DNA of 33,172 nt from Alphaproteobacteria bacterium (GCA_028865545.1 JAGWJY010000036.1:1-33172); one strand, 5' to 3'. Counted from the first letter of the stretch, positions 8,209-17,535 are shown. The notes: generated by a model not told the origin, from the sequence alone. Program-made: numbers and translations.

Positions 8209-8350
8209 TCTATTGGGGCTACATCCGCCGTTCGCGGCGGTGTCACCGACGTTCGTGACGTGGCTAACTGTCAAAAAAACGCGAGTTGACTTCCAGGGGA
8301 TCGGTACCATTCACTGCCTAGTCGAGGGGCGCATAGCCACGGCGCAGTAA
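8209..8350 (+). pseudogene. Frameshifted C-terminal remnant of a second hydratase gene
   Basis: The segment encodes the last ~45 codons of a hydratase related to the gene at 5820-6647. The ending reads VDFQGIGTIHCLVEGRIATAQ and a TAA, against AEFKGIGTIHCVAKARAPMTQ in the intact gene. The upstream part is SIGATSA, then a short insertion, then RDVANCQ. The two parts lie in different frames. Dropping one A from the run of seven A at 8273-8279 restores a single frame. No start or N-terminal two-thirds remain. The spacer after it is also homologous to that after the intact gene, including the stop-to-ATG distance to the next transporter (100 versus 104 bases). Confidence 0.78.
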
Positions 8351-8450
8351 ACCAAAGCGGCGGCGCGGCTTTTTTTTTGCGACAGAACAGACGGCGTCGT
8401 ACAAACCAGAAGCGGCCGATACGAATGGCGGCTCACGCAGGGAGAAAACA

Positions 8451-9761
8451 ATGACCCAGACAGCTAATGGGCCAGGTGCAGTCACACCCGGATCTGCGGC
8501 GGCTGCCGCCACGGCGCATGTCGGCCGTTATCGTTGGGTAATATTGGCGTTCATTTTTTTCGCCACCACCCTGAATTACGTCGACCGTTTCACCATGTCG
8601 TTCCTCAGACCGACTCTGGGCGCCCAATTCCACTGGAACGAACTGGACTATTCCCACATCGTCTTCGCGTTTTCCGCCGCCTATGCCCTTGGCTATTTCA
8701 TTTTCGGGCGCGTCATCGACAAGCTCGGCGCAAAATTGGGTTACACGATCGCGGTGGTCATCTGGACATGCGCCCACCTCGCTTGCGCGCTTGTCACCTC
8801 GGCCACGGGTTTTGTCTTCACCCAATTCGCGCTGGGTCTCGGCCAGTCCGGCAACTTTCCGGCAGCCTTGAAATCTGTGACCGAGTGGTTCCCGCAGCGC
8901 GAACGCGCCTTCGCAACCGGCATCTTCAATGCCGGAACGAATATCGGCGCCATCATCACGCCGCTGATCATCCCGATCATCGTCTTAACGTTCAACTGGC
9001 AAACCGCCTTCGTCATCACCGGCAGCTTGAGCGCGCTCTGGCTCGTCGTCTGGCTCAAAATTTACCGCGAGCCGAGACAACACCCCAAGGTGACGCCGGC
9101 GGAATTGGCCTATATCGAGAGCGACAAGCAGCCGCCGATAAAGGCATTGCCCTGGCTCAAGCTATTCCCGGTTAAGGAGACCTGGGCCTTCGCCATTGCC
9201 AAGTTCCTTACCGATCCGATCTGGTGGTTCTACCTATTCTGGCTGCCTTCGTTCTTCCATGAGAAATATGGCTTGAACCTCACCAATTTCGGCCCGCCGA
9301 TCATTGCCATCTACGTCCTCTCCGACATCGGCAGCGTTGCCGGCGGTTGGATGTCGTCTACGATGATCAAGCATGGCGCCAGCGTGAACCTGGCCCGCAA
9401 GCTGACGATGCTGATAGCGGCCGTCTGCGTCCTGCCGGTCGTGTTCTGTATGTACATTAGCGACGAGTGGGTGGCGGTCGGCATCATCGGCCTCGCCACC
9501 GCCGCGCACCAAGCCTTCTCCGCCAATCTTTTTACCATTCCTTCGGACACGATGCCGAAGGCGGCCGTTGCCTCGGTGGTGGGTATCGGCGGTACGGCGG
9601 GCGGCATCGGCGGCATGCTTATCGCATGGGTGGCCGGACTGGTGCTGCAATACACCGGCACCTATACCCCGCTCTTCATCATTGCCGGGTCGATGTACCT
9701 GGTGGCGCTCCTGATCATTCACCTGCTGTCGCCGAGGTTGGCGCCGGCAGACGTTTCCTGA
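8451..9761 (+). CDS. MFS transporter, hexuronate/anion symporter type (copy 2)
   Basis: A 436-residue MFS carrier paralogous to the gene at 6752. Shared landmarks are the start MTQT, GRYRWVI, LNYVDRFTMSFL, FGRVIDKLGAKLGYTIAVVIWT, GQSGNFPAALKSVTEWFPQRERA and GIFNAGTNIGAIITPLIIP. The two differ throughout helix 1-2 loops and in the substrate-facing stretches, so they are old duplicates and may have different substrates. The ATG follows GGGAGAAAAC. It is the last gene before a strong terminator (9828-9876). Confidence 0.9.
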   Translation: MTQTANGPGAVTPGSAAAAATAHVGRYRWVILAFIFFATTLNYVDRFTMSFLRPTLGAQFHWNELDYSHIVFAFSAAYALGYFIFGRVIDKLGAKLGYTIAVVIWTCAHLACALVTSATGFVFTQFALGLGQSGNFPAALKSVTEWFPQRERAFATGIFNAGTNIGAIITPLIIPIIVLTFNWQTAFVITGSLSALWLVVWLKIYREPRQHPKVTPAELAYIESDKQPPIKALPWLKLFPVKETWAFAIAKFLTDPIWWFYLFWLPSFFHEKYGLNLTNFGPPIIAIYVLSDIGSVAGGWMSSTMIKHGASVNLARKLTMLIAAVCVLPVVFCMYISDEWVAVGIIGLATAAHQAFSANLFTIPSDTMPKAAVASVVGIGGTAGGIGGMLIAWVAGLVLQYTGTYTPLFIIAGSMYLVALLIIHLLSPRLAPADVS

Positions 9762-9827
9762 TCCTCCAAAAAGCGTGATCCGATCCCCTCCGGTCGGGTC
9801 ACGTTCCAATTTGCCGCAATTTCGTCA

Positions 9828-9876
9828 AAATTGAAGGGTCGATCTGCCGTCGGCCCTTCAATTTGACTCTTTTTTG
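9828..9876 (+). terminator. Rho-independent terminator after the transporter operon
   Basis: A 15-base stem with one G-T wobble (9828-9842 with 9850-9864) has a 7-base loop and is followed by GACTCTTTTTT. It closes the hydratase-MFS-MFS operon and separates it from zwf. Confidence 0.88.
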
Positions 9877-9970
9877 ACGGTCATCGTCCTTTCTCTACCA
9901 ATGCACTTTCGCGTAGTTTGGTTCGCGCGCTCGGCCTGCCGCCGGCGCCGCGTACCCGACAGGATGATAG

Positions 9971-11416
9971 ATGGCCGGCAAAAAAGCAGTTGTGATCTTC
10001 GGTGCCACGGGCGACCTCGCCCAAAAAATGCTTTACCCCTCCCTTTATTTTCTCGACGCCGAGGGACACCTCCCCGAAGGGCTGACTGTGACCGGGTTCG
10101 CCCGCACCGATATCGGCGAAGCGGATTTCATCGCCCATACACACGCGGCCGTTGTGGAGCGCGCCGGCAAAGCCTTCACCGAGGAGGCTTGGAAAAAATT
10201 CTCTGCTCGGCTCCATTACTGCAAAGGCGATCTGGATTCCGAAAAAGACTTTCGCGCACTCGCCAAGACGCTCGATGGCGCAGACGACTGCCTCTACTAC
10301 CTTTCGACGTCGCCGAACTTCTTCGGCAAGATCGCACGCAACCTGAAAGCCACTGGCCTGGCCCATCCCGGTGCACGCGTCGCCGTCGAGAAGCCGATCG
10401 GCCATGACCTTGCCTCCTGCCGACGAATCGAAGAAGACCTGAGCGAAGCGTTCAGCGAAGACCGTATCTTCAGGGTCGACCACTATCTCGGCAAAGAGAC
10501 AGTGCAGAATTTGATCGCATTGCGCTTCGCCAACGCCTTCTTCGAGCCCTTGTGGAACAAAGAGTCCATCGAACACGTGCAGATCACGGTCGCCGAGACC
10601 ATCGGCGTCGAGCGACGCTGGTCCTACTACGATTCCTACGGTGCGTTGCGCGACGTGGTGCAAAACCATCTGCTGCAGCTTCTTTGCCTGGTGGCCATGG
10701 AGCCGCCGGCGAGTCTGGACCCGGATGTCGTGCGCGATGAGAAAGTAAAGGTCCTGCACTCATTGCGCCGGATCGGCAGCGACGAGGTCGAGCGAGAGAC
10801 TGTGCGCGGCCAGTATCGCAAGGGTTTCTCCGATGAAGGCACCGTGCCGGGTTACTGCGAAGAAACCGGCGGAGCAGCGAGTGAAACCGAAACCTTCGTC
10901 GCTGTTGCCGCACATATCGACAACTGGCGCTGGGCCGGCGTTCCCTTCTATCTACGCACCGGCAAGCGGATGCCGATACGCAGCACGGAAATTGTCGTGC
11001 AATTCCGCCAGGTGCCGCATTCGATTTTTCCGCATCACGATCTGATCGCCAACCGGTTGACCATCCGCTTGCAGCCCGAGGAGGAAATTTCGCTGCAGCT
11101 GATGAACAAGACACCGAGTCTGGACCGTGGCGGCATGCGGTTAAAACCGTTGTCGCTGGACCTGAGCCTGAGCGACGCTTTCAAGCGCCAGCGCCGGCGC
11201 ATCGCCTATGAGCGGCTCTTCCTGGAAGCCCTCGAAGGCAATCGCATCCTGTTCGTGCGCCGCGACGAAGTGGAAGCCGCATGGAAATGGATCGACGCCA
11301 TCATCGGCGGTTGGAAAGAGCGTGACATGAAGCCCCTGCCCTACACCGCGGGCACCTGGGGGCCGTCAAGTGCCTTCGCCTTGACCGAGCGCAACGGTCA
11401 TAGCTGGTACGAATAG
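9971..11416 (+). CDS. zwf: Glucose-6-phosphate 1-dehydrogenase
   Basis: A 481-residue cytoplasmic enzyme that oxidises glucose-6-phosphate to 6-phosphogluconolactone, making NADPH at the head of the pentose-phosphate and Entner-Doudoroff routes. The nucleotide motif GATGDLAQ is at residues 11-18, EKP at 140-142, and the active-site signature RVDHYLGKE at 168-176, with its catalytic histidine and substrate lysine. The length is normal for the family. The ribosome binding site is weak (AGGATG). No devB or edd follows; the 3' end converges with msrA, 7 bases apart. Its place next to a sugar-acid locus fits Entner-Doudoroff carbon use. Confidence 0.96.
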   Translation: MAGKKAVVIFGATGDLAQKMLYPSLYFLDAEGHLPEGLTVTGFARTDIGEADFIAHTHAAVVERAGKAFTEEAWKKFSARLHYCKGDLDSEKDFRALAKTLDGADDCLYYLSTSPNFFGKIARNLKATGLAHPGARVAVEKPIGHDLASCRRIEEDLSEAFSEDRIFRVDHYLGKETVQNLIALRFANAFFEPLWNKESIEHVQITVAETIGVERRWSYYDSYGALRDVVQNHLLQLLCLVAMEPPASLDPDVVRDEKVKVLHSLRRIGSDEVERETVRGQYRKGFSDEGTVPGYCEETGGAASETETFVAVAAHIDNWRWAGVPFYLRTGKRMPIRSTEIVVQFRQVPHSIFPHHDLIANRLTIRLQPEEEISLQLMNKTPSLDRGGMRLKPLSLDLSLSDAFKRQRRRIAYERLFLEALEGNRILFVRRDEVEAAWKWIDAIIGGWKERDMKPLPYTAGTWGPSSAFALTERNGHSWYE

Positions 11417-11423
11417 GCCGCCC

Positions 11424-12116
11424 TTAGTTCTGCGTCACCCGCACCGGCTTCTCCGCATAGAACTGCGGATAGAGGTGCTTCAACTTGGCGATCTTGGGCA
11501 AATCGTTGATCACAATATAAGGCTGGTAGGGATGGAGGATCAGGTAGTCCTGATGATAGGCCTCCGCCGGATAGAAGCCATGTAACGCACCGATCTGGGT
11601 GACGATGGGCGCCGAGAACACTTGCGCCTTGCTTAGTTGCGCGACATAGGCCTTGGCAATACGCAGCTGATCCGGGTTCGCGTAGAATATCTCCGAACGA
11701 TACTGGGTACCTTCGTCCGGGCCTTGATAGTCGAGCGTCGTGGGATCCATCACCGAAAAGTAGATGCGCAAAATCTGTCCGTAGGAAACGATCTTAGGAT
11801 CGAACACGATCTGCACGGATTCGGCGTTACCGGTTGTTCCGCTGCCGACCTCTTCATAATGTGCCGTATCGCGCGCGCCGCCGGAATAGCCGGCCAACAC
11901 CTGCTTGACGCCCTTCACATGCTGGAAAACGCCTTGCATGCCCCAAAAGCAACCGCCGGCCAGTACGGCCGTTTCGCTGGGCTGTGCCGGCTCATTGTCG
12001 ACCATCGGTGACGGCAAGACATTCGCGGTCTCGTCGGCAACGGATGGGCTAGCGCACATGGCCAATAACGCTGCGACTGCAAGCGGTCGGATAATCCCGG
12101 TCATCATTTTCTCCAT
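11424..12116 (-). CDS. msrA: Exported peptide methionine-(S)-sulfoxide reductase MsrA
   Basis: A 230-residue enzyme that reduces methionine-S-sulfoxide in proteins. The catalytic motif GCFWGM places the active cysteine at residue 56, followed by GYSGG and the family's EEVGSGTTGNAESV segment. The N-terminus (GIIRPLAVAALLAMCASPSVA) is a Sec signal peptide, so the enzyme acts in the periplasm. The chosen ATG overlaps the msrB stop by one base (TGATG), a translational-coupling arrangement. A second ATG four codons later (12104) sits at better spacing from GGAG and may be the real start. The gene is the second of an msrB-msrA operon. Confidence 0.93.
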   Translation of the reverse strand: MEKMMTGIIRPLAVAALLAMCASPSVADETANVLPSPMVDNEPAQPSETAVLAGGCFWGMQGVFQHVKGVKQVLAGYSGGARDTAHYEEVGSGTTGNAESVQIVFDPKIVSYGQILRIYFSVMDPTTLDYQGPDEGTQYRSEIFYANPDQLRIAKAYVAQLSKAQVFSAPIVTQIGALHGFYPAEAYHQDYLILHPYQPYIVINDLPKIAKLKHLYPQFYAEKPVRVTQN

Positions 12117-12664
12117 CAAGATGCCGCACGCGGCACGAATTTGAGCGCCGCGGAGTTCATGCAGTAGCGAAGCCCGGTGGGTCTGGGCCCATCGTCGAAG
12201 ACATGCCCCAGATGCGCATCGCAGCGCACGCAGGACACCGCCGTGCGGTCCATGAAAAAGCTGGTGTCGTGCATTTCCCCGACGTTTATCTTGGCGATCG
12301 GCTGCCAGAAGCTAGGCCAGCCCGTTCCAGACTCGAATTTCGTTTTCGAGTCGAACAACGCCGTGTCGCAGCAGATGCAACGGTAGAGCCCATCGGCGTG
12401 ATTGTTCCAGTAGATACCGGTGAACGCCTGCTCGGTCCCGGCGCGACGCGTGACGTCAAATTGCTCGGGCGACAGCAATTGGCGCCATTCCGCATCGGTT
12501 TTGACGATTTTCGGCACGCGCTGCGTTCCCAGGCTTTTACCCGATGGCGCAAAAAGCGCGATCAGGACCAGTTGCGATGCGACGGCGGGGAAAGACCACG
12601 TACCAAGTGTGGCTAAAGACGCGGCGGTCAGAAAATGGCGGCGCGTCGGCGATGGTGCGAGCAT
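12116..12664 (-). CDS. msrB: Exported peptide methionine-(R)-sulfoxide reductase MsrB
   Basis: A 182-residue enzyme reducing methionine-R-sulfoxide. Zinc-site pairs CICC (96-99) and CVRC (145-148) and the catalytic Cys168 in [11 protein letters not shown] are all present, with GWPSFW between. The ATG at 12664 follows AGAGGA; the open frame extends further up without support. The N-terminus has [10 protein letters not shown] at residues 7-16, a twin-arginine motif followed by a hydrophobic stretch, so export by the Tat route is likely. With the Sec-exported MsrA it forms a periplasmic repair pair. Cytoplasmic MsrA/MsrB normally lack such leaders. Confidence 0.93.
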   Translation of the reverse strand: MLAPSPTRRHFLTAASLATLGTWSFPAVASQLVLIALFAPSGKSLGTQRVPKIVKTDAEWRQLLSPEQFDVTRRAGTEQAFTGIYWNNHADGLYRCICCDTALFDSKTKFESGTGWPSFWQPIAKINVGEMHDTSFFMDRTAVSCVRCDAHLGHVFDDGPRPTGLRYCMNSAALKFVPRAAS

Positions 12665-12752
12665 GGCATCCTCTGCGAACGAACTTCCGAATGGCGATAC
12701 TGATAAGTTCGCGGCGGGATGCAAGCCGGTTACAGCCGACGCGACGGAATCT

Positions 12753-13832
12753 TCAGTCCAGGACCGTGGTCAATTTTGCGGGAGGGATCGGACCGTTCAC
12801 GACCACGAATTCCGTGCGCCCGATCAGCCGGCCGTCTACGGTATCAATATCGACGCGCCAAAGGCCGGCCTCCGGATCCGTCTTCTTCGTGTACCAGCGA
12901 TAGCCCTTACCGCGCCCACCGCTTATCCGATACGATACCGATTGCACGTTGGTCCAACGCCCGCTGTCCGCGTCGTAATGCTGCCAGCGGTGCACAATCG
13001 TCGTTGCCAGATCGATCGGCGCAAAAATCGCGCAGAACACAAAAACCGGTTGCTTGCCGTCGATATGGATGACGGTTGGAAAGCCGAGATAGGTCAACCA
13101 GGACTGATCTTCCGTCATCCCGTAATAGACCGATCCCAGACGCTTTACGGTGTGAAAGATGCCGACCTTTTGCAGGGCCAGCGGCAACGGCGGCAAAAGG
13201 TTGAGAAAATAAAGGCCGAACACGGCGACGAAGACTGCCAGGCCGCTGAACCGGATCTGCCATCTCACCGGGCCAAGCCGTTCGGCACTGATCCAGTTCA
13301 ACAGACGCACGAACAAGAGGAAAACGCCGACGGCGGCCACACCACTCAGGATGAACGTCAGCGTGCCGATCGTGTGCGTGAAGACCGGGACCATGAAGAT
13401 CGCGTAAGACAGCAGCGCAAAAAAGAAGAGACCGGACGTGAAGAGCAAGCGCGAATGATAATCGCGAAACAGCTCGTTGCCGACGAAGATCGCCGCAAGC
13501 ACGATCAGGAAAGGCCAGGAACCCGCCAGCACGCCGCTTCGCGCGTAGAAGACGAGAAACGCACTCCACAGGCTGCCGAAGGCGAATTGCGTGACTGCCG
13601 GCAAATAGCCGCGGAGCTTGGCGCGGAAGCCATCAATTTCCGGAAAAGCGTGCAAGTAATGCAGCAGCAAGATCGAGACTGCTGCGACTACTAGGTAGAC
13701 CAGCAGCAGGGTCTGCGTGACAGGGTGGTCCACGCGTCCGTAGGTGACGTTGTCGAAAGCAAAGCCACCCGCCATGGCCGCCGCAGAGAGGTGACGCTGG
13801 TAAGGTTTCAGGGCTTGGAACCAGGCAATCAT
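12753..13832 (-). CDS. Multi-pass membrane protein with C-terminal DUF2914-like domain
   Basis: A 359-residue protein from the chosen ATG. The first two-thirds contain about seven to eight hydrophobic helices. The last ~90 residues look soluble, with a FCAIFAP...VHRWQHYD...YRWYTKKTD...[21 protein letters not shown] pattern that resembles DUF2914, a domain of unknown function found after membrane segments or in secreted proteins. The start is uncertain. No ribosome binding site is clear, and the frame stays open for 48 more codons upstream to a TTG, but that extension is hydrophilic and not membrane-like. An AT-rich promoter-like stretch lies further up (13999-14020). It is 88 bases ahead of msrB on the same strand. 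Confidence 0.7.
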   Translation of the reverse strand: MIAWFQALKPYQRHLSAAAMAGGFAFDNVTYGRVDHPVTQTLLLVYLVVAAVSILLLHYLHAFPEIDGFRAKLRGYLPAVTQFAFGSLWSAFLVFYARSGVLAGSWPFLIVLAAIFVGNELFRDYHSRLLFTSGLFFFALLSYAIFMVPVFTHTIGTLTFILSGVAAVGVFLLFVRLLNWISAERLGPVRWQIRFSGLAVFVAVFGLYFLNLLPPLPLALQKVGIFHTVKRLGSVYYGMTEDQSWLTYLGFPTVIHIDGKQPVFVFCAIFAPIDLATTIVHRWQHYDADSGRWTNVQSVSYRISGGRGKGYRWYTKKTDPEAGLWRVDIDTVDGRLIGRTEFVVVNGPIPPAKLTTVLD

Positions 13833-13996
13833 CGATGTGTCGATTTGAAAGCAGCCGCCAGAAGAGCCGGCGGATAAGACAGGGCTTTTTCGACTTTTGG
13901 AAGGCGGCACGCGGTAACTACAGGGAGTATCTGTGTGCCGATTAGAACAGCCACCGTCTGCCACACCGACCGACAACCAAGTTGCGGCAGGGACAT

Positions 13997-14020
13997 GTAT
14001 TATATAATGAAATCAATTAG
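13997..14020 (-). promoter_or_regulatory. AT-rich promoter region
   Basis: In otherwise GC-rich DNA, this stretch holds overlapping TATAAT hexamers on both strands (14003-14008 plus; 14004-13999 minus). The minus-strand copy could serve the membrane-protein gene starting near 13832, leaving a leader of about 160 bases. A small hairpin GATTC-gtca-GAATC (14026-14039) lies next to it, after the aminotransferase gene. Confidence 0.35.
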
Positions 14021-14054
14021 ATAACGATTCGTCAGAATCCCTCACACAACACGT

Positions 14055-15146
14055 TCATCGTCGCGCCATGAATTCGGCGAGGACCGCGGCGACTCTGCGG
14101 TTGGCCGCTTCGGGACCTATGGTGAGCCGCAGGCAGTCGGATAGGCCGTAATTGGCGACGCCGCGCAGGATCAATCCACGCTCGCAAAGGAAGCGGTCTG
14201 CGTCCGCGGCTGTCTTGCCGGGCGTGCGCGGAAAGCGGATGAGGACGAAATTGCCGACACTGTCGCCCACCGTGAGACCCGCCGCGCGAACAGCGTCAGT
14301 TATCCAGCTGCGCCAGCGGTCATTGTGTTCGACGGAGCGGCGGACATGGTCCTGGTCCTCGAGAGCGGCGACAGCCGCGCACTGCGCCGGAACCGAAACA
14401 TTGAACGGGTCGCGGACACGATGAAGAACGTCAGCAATCGGCGCCGGACAATAGGCCCAGCCGACGCGCAGCCCCGCCAGCGCATAGACCTTCGAGAAAG
14501 TGCGCGTCATCACCACATTCGGGAAGCGCGCCACCATTGCCACGCCGTTCTCGTAATCGTTCTGCCGGACATACTCGGCGTAGGCCGCGTCAATCACCAA
14601 CAGCGTGTCTTCCGACAAGCCGGCGTGCAGCCGACCTACCTCGTCAGGAGTAAGATAGGTGCCCGTCGGGTTGTTCGGGTTTGCAAGATAGACGAGGCGC
14701 GTTCTTGGCGTCACGCGTGCCAGCATGGCGTCGACGTCGGCGCGATAGTTCGCTTCCGGTGCTGCGACCGGCACACAACTGTTGGACAGTGTCGCCAAGC
14801 GATAGACGATAAAGGCATATTCAGTGAACAACACCTCGTCACCGGGACGCAAATAGGCGTTCGCCAGCAGCGAGAGGATCTCGTTGGAGCCATTGCCGCA
14901 GACGATACGCGCCGGTTCCAGGCCGTGGGTCTCGCCGATTGTCTCGCGCAGCATCTGCGCCGAGCCCTCGGGATAGATCGCCATCAAACCGACCGCCTCC
15001 TCAAAAGCTTGCCGCGCCTTGGGACTGGGACCCAATGCGGACTCGTTGGAAGAAAGCTTGATCGAATCGGAAACGCCGGAAACGGCCGCACGTCCTCCAA
15101 CATAGGGCGCGATGTCGAGCACGCCCGGCTTGGGCGAGAGCGTCAT
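14055..15146 (-). CDS. HisC-like class I/II aminotransferase, probably aromatic
   Basis: A 363-residue PLP-dependent aminotransferase of the histidinol-phosphate family. Landmarks are LSSNES (31-36), the NPNNPTG motif (156-162), DAAY (186-189) and the PLP lysine K219 in TFSKVYALAGLRVGW. In many alphaproteobacteria HisC-like enzymes also act on phenylalanine, tyrosine or tryptophan. Here it is the last gene of an operon with iorA and iorB, starting 3 bases after the iorB end, and not with his genes. Making arylpyruvates for IorAB is therefore the likely job. That reading comes from context; the sequence alone cannot exclude histidinol-phosphate. Confidence 0.88.
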   Translation of the reverse strand: MTLSPKPGVLDIAPYVGGRAAVSGVSDSIKLSSNESALGPSPKARQAFEEAVGLMAIYPEGSAQMLRETIGETHGLEPARIVCGNGSNEILSLLANAYLRPGDEVLFTEYAFIVYRLATLSNSCVPVAAPEANYRADVDAMLARVTPRTRLVYLANPNNPTGTYLTPDEVGRLHAGLSEDTLLVIDAAYAEYVRQNDYENGVAMVARFPNVVMTRTFSKVYALAGLRVGWAYCPAPIADVLHRVRDPFNVSVPAQCAAVAALEDQDHVRRSVEHNDRWRSWITDAVRAAGLTVGDSVGNFVLIRFPRTPGKTAADADRFLCERGLILRGVANYGLSDCLRLTIGPEAANRRVAAVLAEFMARR

Positions 15147-15149
15147 CTT

Positions 15150-15746
15150 TTAATTCTCCCTTTCATGGTACGCCATGGCATTGCGGCCGGCACGATAGGC
15201 AGCGAGATTAAGGTCGATGAAACCTTCCTTGACCGTCGACGAGATCACCGTTTCCCAGTCGATGTGGCTCAGGTCAATCGCTTGCACCAGAGCGCCGAAC
15301 AGCACGACGTTCATGACGCGCGGATCGCCGATTTCGCCGGCGATGTCGACAGCCTTAATCGCCGTCGTGTCGACTTTTGATTTTAGCGTCTCGATGACGC
15401 CCTCGGGATAGGGCTGCTGGCCCGTCAGAATCGGCGCGGACGGGATATGATAATCGTTGACGATGACCTTGCCCTCAGGCTTGACAAATTCGAGCCAACG
15501 CAACGCTTCCATCGCTTCAAAGGAGACGAGCACGTCAACGCCGCCCTTACCGACAATCGGGGAATGGACAACATCGCCGTAGCGAACTTGAGTGCTGACG
15601 CTGCCGCCGCGCTGAGCCATGCCATGGACTTCGGCCATCTTCACATCGTGCCCGGCAGCGACGAGGCCCTTGGCAAGGATCGTAGTGACCAGAACCGTCC
15701 CCTGGCCGCCGACGCCGACAAGCATGAGGCTGGTCGTCTCAAGCAT
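15150..15746 (-). CDS. iorB: Indolepyruvate oxidoreductase subunit beta (IorB)
   Basis: A 198-residue gamma-type subunit of the 2-oxoacid:ferredoxin oxidoreductase superfamily. With IorA it converts arylpyruvates plus CoA to aryl-acetyl-CoA, CO2 and reduced ferredoxin. The N-terminus GVGGQGTVLVTTILAKGL and the segment VHGMAQRGGSVSTQVRYG are diagnostic. The ATG at 15746 lies inside the iorA end (8-base overlap), so the two subunits are translationally coupled. The aminotransferase gene follows at once. Confidence 0.92.
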   Translation of the reverse strand: MLETTSLMLVGVGGQGTVLVTTILAKGLVAAGHDVKMAEVHGMAQRGGSVSTQVRYGDVVHSPIVGKGGVDVLVSFEAMEALRWLEFVKPEGKVIVNDYHIPSAPILTGQQPYPEGVIETLKSKVDTTAIKAVDIAGEIGDPRVMNVVLFGALVQAIDLSHIDWETVISSTVKEGFIDLNLAAYRAGRNAMAYHEREN

Positions 15747-17535
15747 GCTGCAGTTCTCCGTTCACGACTGCGCTCCATTTGCAGACCTGCGCGCAGAGCC
15801 CGCAGCCGTTGCAAGTACTTGCATCAATGCTGGCCTTGTTGGTCAGGTGGTCGAAGGACAAGGCGGGGCAGCCCAGATTCAGGCAGCGCTCGCAGCCAGT
15901 GCAGTCTTCGGCTGCGACTGCCATATATTTGAATTTGTGAGCGTATTCGTCGCGTTCCTGGCGATCGAACGGTTTCAGAGTGCAGGGCCATTTGGTGACG
16001 ATCACCGACGGTTCGTCCAGACCGAAGGCCCAGGCGAGCGTATCCTGCAACTTGGGAAGATCCATCGGATTGACGACACGAACGTGATCGATGCCGATGG
16101 CACGCACCACGGCTTCAATATCTATTTCCTTTGTCGGCGCGCCCTGCAGTGTCGTGCCGCTGCCCGGGTTGTCCTGCTGACCGGTCATGCCGGTCGTCCG
16201 ATTGTCGAGAATGCAGGTGACCGTGTTCGAGCGGTTGTAGACGGTGTTGATCAGGGCTGGGATGCCGGTGTGGAAGAAGGTCGAGTCGCCGATGGTCGCC
16301 ACCACTCGCGTGCGCTCACCGAACTTGTTGAACACCTTCTGCGCACCGTGTGCCATGCTCGGCGCGGCACCCATGCAAATGCACAGGTCCAGGGCATCGA
16401 GCGGGTCGTTGCCGCCCAACGCATAACAGCCGATGTCGCCCGAGATGATGACATCATGCCGGCGCGCGATCTTGCCGAGTTCGTAGAAAAAGCCGCGATG
16501 CGGGCAGCCAGCGCAGAGCACCGGCGGTCGCGGCGGCACTGCACTGGCGGCGCATCGAATCACTGGAGCCTCGATGCCGAGCAGTGATTTTGCGACAACC
16601 GCCGGATCCAGCTCGTACATGTCAGGAATTTTGTCTTTGCCGATGCAAGAAATGCCAAGTTGCCGGACTTGGCTTTCAAGATAGGGGTCAAGTTCCTCGA
16701 TGACGTAGAGCATGTCGACACGCGAAGCAAAATCGCGGATTTTCTGTTTGGGCAACGGATGGGTGAAGCCGAGCTTAAGATACGACGCGGTGTCGCCGAA
16801 CACCTCGCGGGCATATTGGTAGCTGATGCCCGAGGTTATGACGCCGATTCTCTGACCGTTCCATTCGACGCGGTTGAATTCGCAGGTTTCGGAAAATTCG
16901 GCGAGCTTCTGCAGCTTCGTTTCAAGCCTGGCGCGCTGCCGCCGCGCGAGCGCTGGGACCAAGTTGAACTTTGTCATATCCAAGGGATAGAGACGGCGCG
17001 GCGCAATTGCTCTCTCGCCGAGTGTCACCAAGCTCTTGGAATGACAGATGCGCGTCGTTACGCGAAGCAGAACGGGCGCGTCGAAAGCCTCACTGATCTC
17101 GAATGCGGCCTTGACCATATCCTTCGCTTCCTGGCTGTCGCTGGGCTCCAGCATCGGGAGTTTCGCGAACGGCGCGTAGTGGCGATTGTCCTGTTCATTT
17201 TGCGAAGAATGAAGTCCCGGATCATCTGCGGAAACGAGCACCAAACCACCGTTGACACCCGAATAAGACGCGCTGAACAACGGATCCGCGGCAACATTGA
17301 CACCGACCATTTTCATTGCGGCAAGTGCGCGTGCACCGGCGATCGACGCGCCGATAGCGCTTTCGAGCGCGACCTTTTCGTTGGGCGACCATTCGGCGAT
17401 AACGTCGCCCTTGAAGATGGCCAAGTTCTCGAGGATTTCCGTGCTTGGCGTTCCTGGGTATCCGGCAGCATAGCACGCCCCGGCCTCATAGGCGCCGCGG
17501 GCGACCGCTTCGTTGCCCGACATCAAGCTACGCAT
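15739..17535 (-). CDS. iorA: Indolepyruvate oxidoreductase subunit alpha (IorA)
   Basis: A 598-residue catalytic subunit. The N-terminal pyrimidine-binding domain begins MSGNEAVARGAYEAG and AAGYPGTPSTEI. The thiamine-diphosphate domain shows GDIGCYALGG, CMGAAPSMAHG and GDSTFFHTGIPAL. The last ~55 residues carry two [4Fe-4S] sites: CTGCERCLNLGCP and CNGCGLCAQVCK. The length is normal for the family. The ATG at 17535 follows TGGAG at 7 bases; a second ATG four codons later is also possible. Ferredoxin-linked enzymes of this type are often oxygen-sensitive, so low-oxygen expression is plausible. It heads iorA-iorB-aminotransferase, with ptb- and buk-type genes upstream on the same strand. Confidence 0.95.
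   Translation of the reverse strand: MRSLMSGNEAVARGAYEAGACYAAGYPGTPSTEILENLAIFKGDVIAEWSPNEKVALESAIGASIAGARALAAMKMVGVNVAADPLFSASYSGVNGGLVLVSADDPGLHSSQNEQDNRHYAPFAKLPMLEPSDSQEAKDMVKAAFEISEAFDAPVLLRVTTRICHSKSLVTLGERAIAPRRLYPLDMTKFNLVPALARRQRARLETKLQKLAEFSETCEFNRVEWNGQRIGVITSGISYQYAREVFGDTASYLKLGFTHPLPKQKIRDFASRVDMLYVIEELDPYLESQVRQLGISCIGKDKIPDMYELDPAVVAKSLLGIEAPVIRCAASAVPPRPPVLCAGCPHRGFFYELGKIARRHDVIISGDIGCYALGGNDPLDALDLCICMGAAPSMAHGAQKVFNKFGERTRVVATIGDSTFFHTGIPALINTVYNRSNTVTCILDNRTTGMTGQQDNPGSGTTLQGAPTKEIDIEAVVRAIGIDHVRVVNPMDLPKLQDTLAWAFGLDEPSVIVTKWPCTLKPFDRQERDEYAHKFKYMAVAAEDCTGCERCLNLGCPALSFDHLTNKASIDASTCNGCGLCAQVCKWSAVVNGELQHA

Noticed and set aside
12420-13694. Long plus-strand open frame opposite msrB and the DUF2914-type gene
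   Set aside because: Antisense shadow of two real genes; its sequence is charged and repetitive in the manner of complementary frames.
13861-13976. N-terminal extension of the DUF2914-type protein to a TTG at 13976
   Set aside because: The extension is hydrophilic, has no ribosome binding site, and the membrane segments begin only after the ATG at 13832.
14055-15146. Histidine biosynthesis (HisC) as the main role of the aminotransferase
   Set aside because: No his gene is near; the gene is tightly joined to iorB. The family alone cannot decide, so hisC was not used as symbol.
14325-15380. Long plus-strand open frame opposite the aminotransferase
   Set aside because: Antisense shadow; the minus strand carries the PLP lysine and NPNNPTG motifs.
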